A DNA stretch of 13,838 nucleotides, from NCBI GenBank assembly GCA_025800305.1, contig JAOXRY010000098.1, positions 1 through 13,838 on the forward strand. Direction: 5' to 3'. Positions 12,656 to 13,838 of this stretch are shown here, one piece after another; the first letter of the stretch is position 1, and each line of letters starts with the position of its first letter. The notes beneath the pieces are model-generated. The model did not search any database. It was not told where the DNA came from and saw nothing but the letters and a program-made list of their open reading frames with translations. The DNA comes from Campylobacterales bacterium (GTDB lineage: Bacteria; Campylobacterota; Campylobacteria; Campylobacterales; SZUA-545). The position numbers were made by a program, and so were the translations under genes.

Positions 12656-13838
12656 TTAAAGAACTTCTGATATTTCACCAAAAGTTTTTATTCCTATTAG
12701 AACTGCTTTTTTTATTCTGACTTTGACTTTGTCAAAAGGTGCTAAACGAAGATTTTTTTCAAATTTACAAAAAACTCTAGCTCCAAAAGCTCCTTCTTCT
12801 AATTTTACGATTGTGTCTTTATTTTTGTCACCTAGATCTGTAACAATTCCTTGGAACTCTTTTTTCTCATTCTCTTTTGACCATCTAACAAAAACAAGAT
12901 CTTCATAGTCCCATGCAATTTTTGTTGTTTCACCTTCTAGTGAAGTAATAAGCTTTGTTGTGTAAGGAAGCTGGGAGTTGATATATTTCTCTTGTTTTTT
13001 ATCCTTTGAGATGATAGATTTTAGAAGTCTATGAAGAATCAGATCTGAATATCTTCTAATTGGAGAGGTAAAGTGGGTATATCTTTCAAATCCCAATCCA
13101 AAGTGACCTACATTTTCATAGGTATATTCTGCTCTTTTTAAAGACTTGATAATCATTTTATCGACAGTTTCTCTTATCTCTAATTTATCAGCTTGTTCTT
13201 GAATACTCAGGACTTTTTTGTGAATGTCATTGGTCTTATCTGGAAAGATTCCAATATCAGCCAGTTCTGAGTCAAGTCTACTAATAGCATTAAAATCTGG
13301 AGTAGGGTGGGTTCTAAAAATTCCATAATTAAAATAAGAAGCTGCACAAATATTAGCAAGGAGCATACACTCTTCTATTAGTTGATGTGAAATTGTCTCT
13401 TCTGCTTTTACTGCTTCTTTAAATTTGAGTTCTCTATCAAGTTGAATATCAACATCTGGAGTTCTAAAGTTATATCCGTGAGCCAGTCTTTTAGATCTTA
13501 AAAGAAGGATGAGATCTTTTAAAGGAAGTAAAGATTCTAAAAATTCTTTGTCTTTTTTTGGACTGTTATTAGGATTATCTAAGATCTCGTCTACTTCTTC
13601 GTAGGTAAATCTTCTTCTTGAGTGGATGATTCCTTCAAATAGTTTAAATTTTTCTACTCTACCACTTTGATCAAGATGGATCTGAAATACAAAAACTAAT
13701 CTGTCGACTCTCTCATTTAGAGAGCATAGGTTTTCACTAAGAACCCTTGGAAGCATAGGAATTGATTTGTGAGGAAAGTAGATTGTAAACCCTCTTTTTT
13801 TTGCTTCACTATCAAGGGCAGAAAATTCTCTAACATAT
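12656..13838 (-). CDS. rnr: Ribonuclease R (RNB family), C-terminal part, runs off right edge
   Basis: The visible 393 residues are the C-terminal portion of a 3'-5' exoribonuclease that degrades structured RNA. An internal ATG occurs at 13756, but the frame stays open to the edge and reads YVREFSALDSEAKKRGFTIYFPHKSIPML, the standard RNB sequence (LDxEAxxRGxSVYFPxxxIPMLP), so the true start lies beyond 13838. Further marks are SRRRFTYEEVDEIL, ECMLLANICAASYF, HPTPDF and the signature YTHFTSPIRRYSDLILHRLL. An S1-like RNA-binding domain occupies about the last 80 residues (FQGIVTDLGDKNKDTIVKLEEGAFGARVF). The catalytic aspartate cluster lies upstream, outside the window. The EAL gene begins 64 bases downstream on the same strand, so read-through is possible. 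Confidence 0.94.
   Translation of the reverse strand, partial: YVREFSALDSEAKKRGFTIYFPHKSIPMLPRVLSENLCSLNERVDRLVFVFQIHLDQSGRVEKFKLFEGIIHSRRRFTYEEVDEILDNPNNSPKKDKEFLESLLPLKDLILLLRSKRLAHGYNFRTPDVDIQLDRELKFKEAVKAEETISHQLIEECMLLANICAASYFNYGIFRTHPTPDFNAISRLDSELADIGIFPDKTNDIHKKVLSIQEQADKLEIRETVDKMIIKSLKRAEYTYENVGHFGLGFERYTHFTSPIRRYSDLILHRLLKSIISKDKKQEKYINSQLPYTTKLITSLEGETTKIAWDYEDLVFVRWSKENEKKEFQGIVTDLGDKNKDTIVKLEEGAFGARVFCKFEKNLRLAPFDKVKVRIKKAVLIGIKTFGEISEVL

Noticed and set aside
1576..13600. Frequent AGATCT words through the window
   Set aside because: Most fall in coding sequence as Asp-Leu (GAT CTN) or Arg-Ser codon pairs; without a genome-wide count I cannot claim enrichment or a methylation signal.
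12656..13756. RNase R starting at ATG 13756
   Set aside because: The frame continues to the window edge with conserved RNB sequence, so the ATG is internal.

Overview
The window is AT-rich, and its gene content points to the Campylobacterota (former Epsilonproteobacteria). The main evidence is the cbpA-hspR pair and the order rpsB - tsf - ABC ATPase - fliR, which I recall being shared with Campylobacter jejuni. A sigma-54 promoter of the campylobacterial flagellar type and AGA-rich arginine codons agree with this. I cannot fix the genus; Sulfurimonas-like or Arcobacter-like bacteria both fit.

Layout. 1-133 (-): start of an exported DUF4198 protein behind a Fur-like box. 336-1578 (+): cbpA and hspR behind a consensus sigma-70 promoter overlapped by a HAIR-like HspR operator, closed by a terminator. 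1596-2447 (-): a TIGR01777-family SDR. 2541-4358 (+): a structured leader, then rpsB and tsf. 4372-6041 (+): a sigma-54 promoter, an unlisted 49-codon gene, an orphan LolD/FtsE-type ATPase and fliR. 6133-7116 (+): an HD-GYP protein. 7268-11506 (+): a TAXI-TRAP uptake operon (lipoprotein receptor, intergenic terminator, fused 4TM/12TM permease, overlapping FAH-family enzyme). 11522-12591 (-): an EAL protein split over two frames. 12656 to the right edge (-): the C-terminal two thirds or so of RNase R.

The most interesting signals are four. First, the EAL gene is joined in frame only by a -1 shift, and a textbook slippery heptamer T TTT TTA lies exactly where the frames overlap; programmed frameshifting, transcript slippage, phase variation and a sequencing indel remain possible. 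Second, a good sigma-54 promoter drives a tiny coiled-coil gene just upstream of fliR, suggesting an unrecognised flagellar-regulon member. Third, the rpsB leader folds into a compact three-way junction, a candidate S2 autoregulatory element. Fourth, the ribosome binding site of the EAL gene is enclosed in a perfect 7-bp hairpin.

Together the window mixes translation and stress housekeeping, flagellar export, cyclic-di-GMP turnover (HD-GYP and EAL) and organic-acid uptake. No insertion sequence, CRISPR array, tRNA or rRNA gene was seen.
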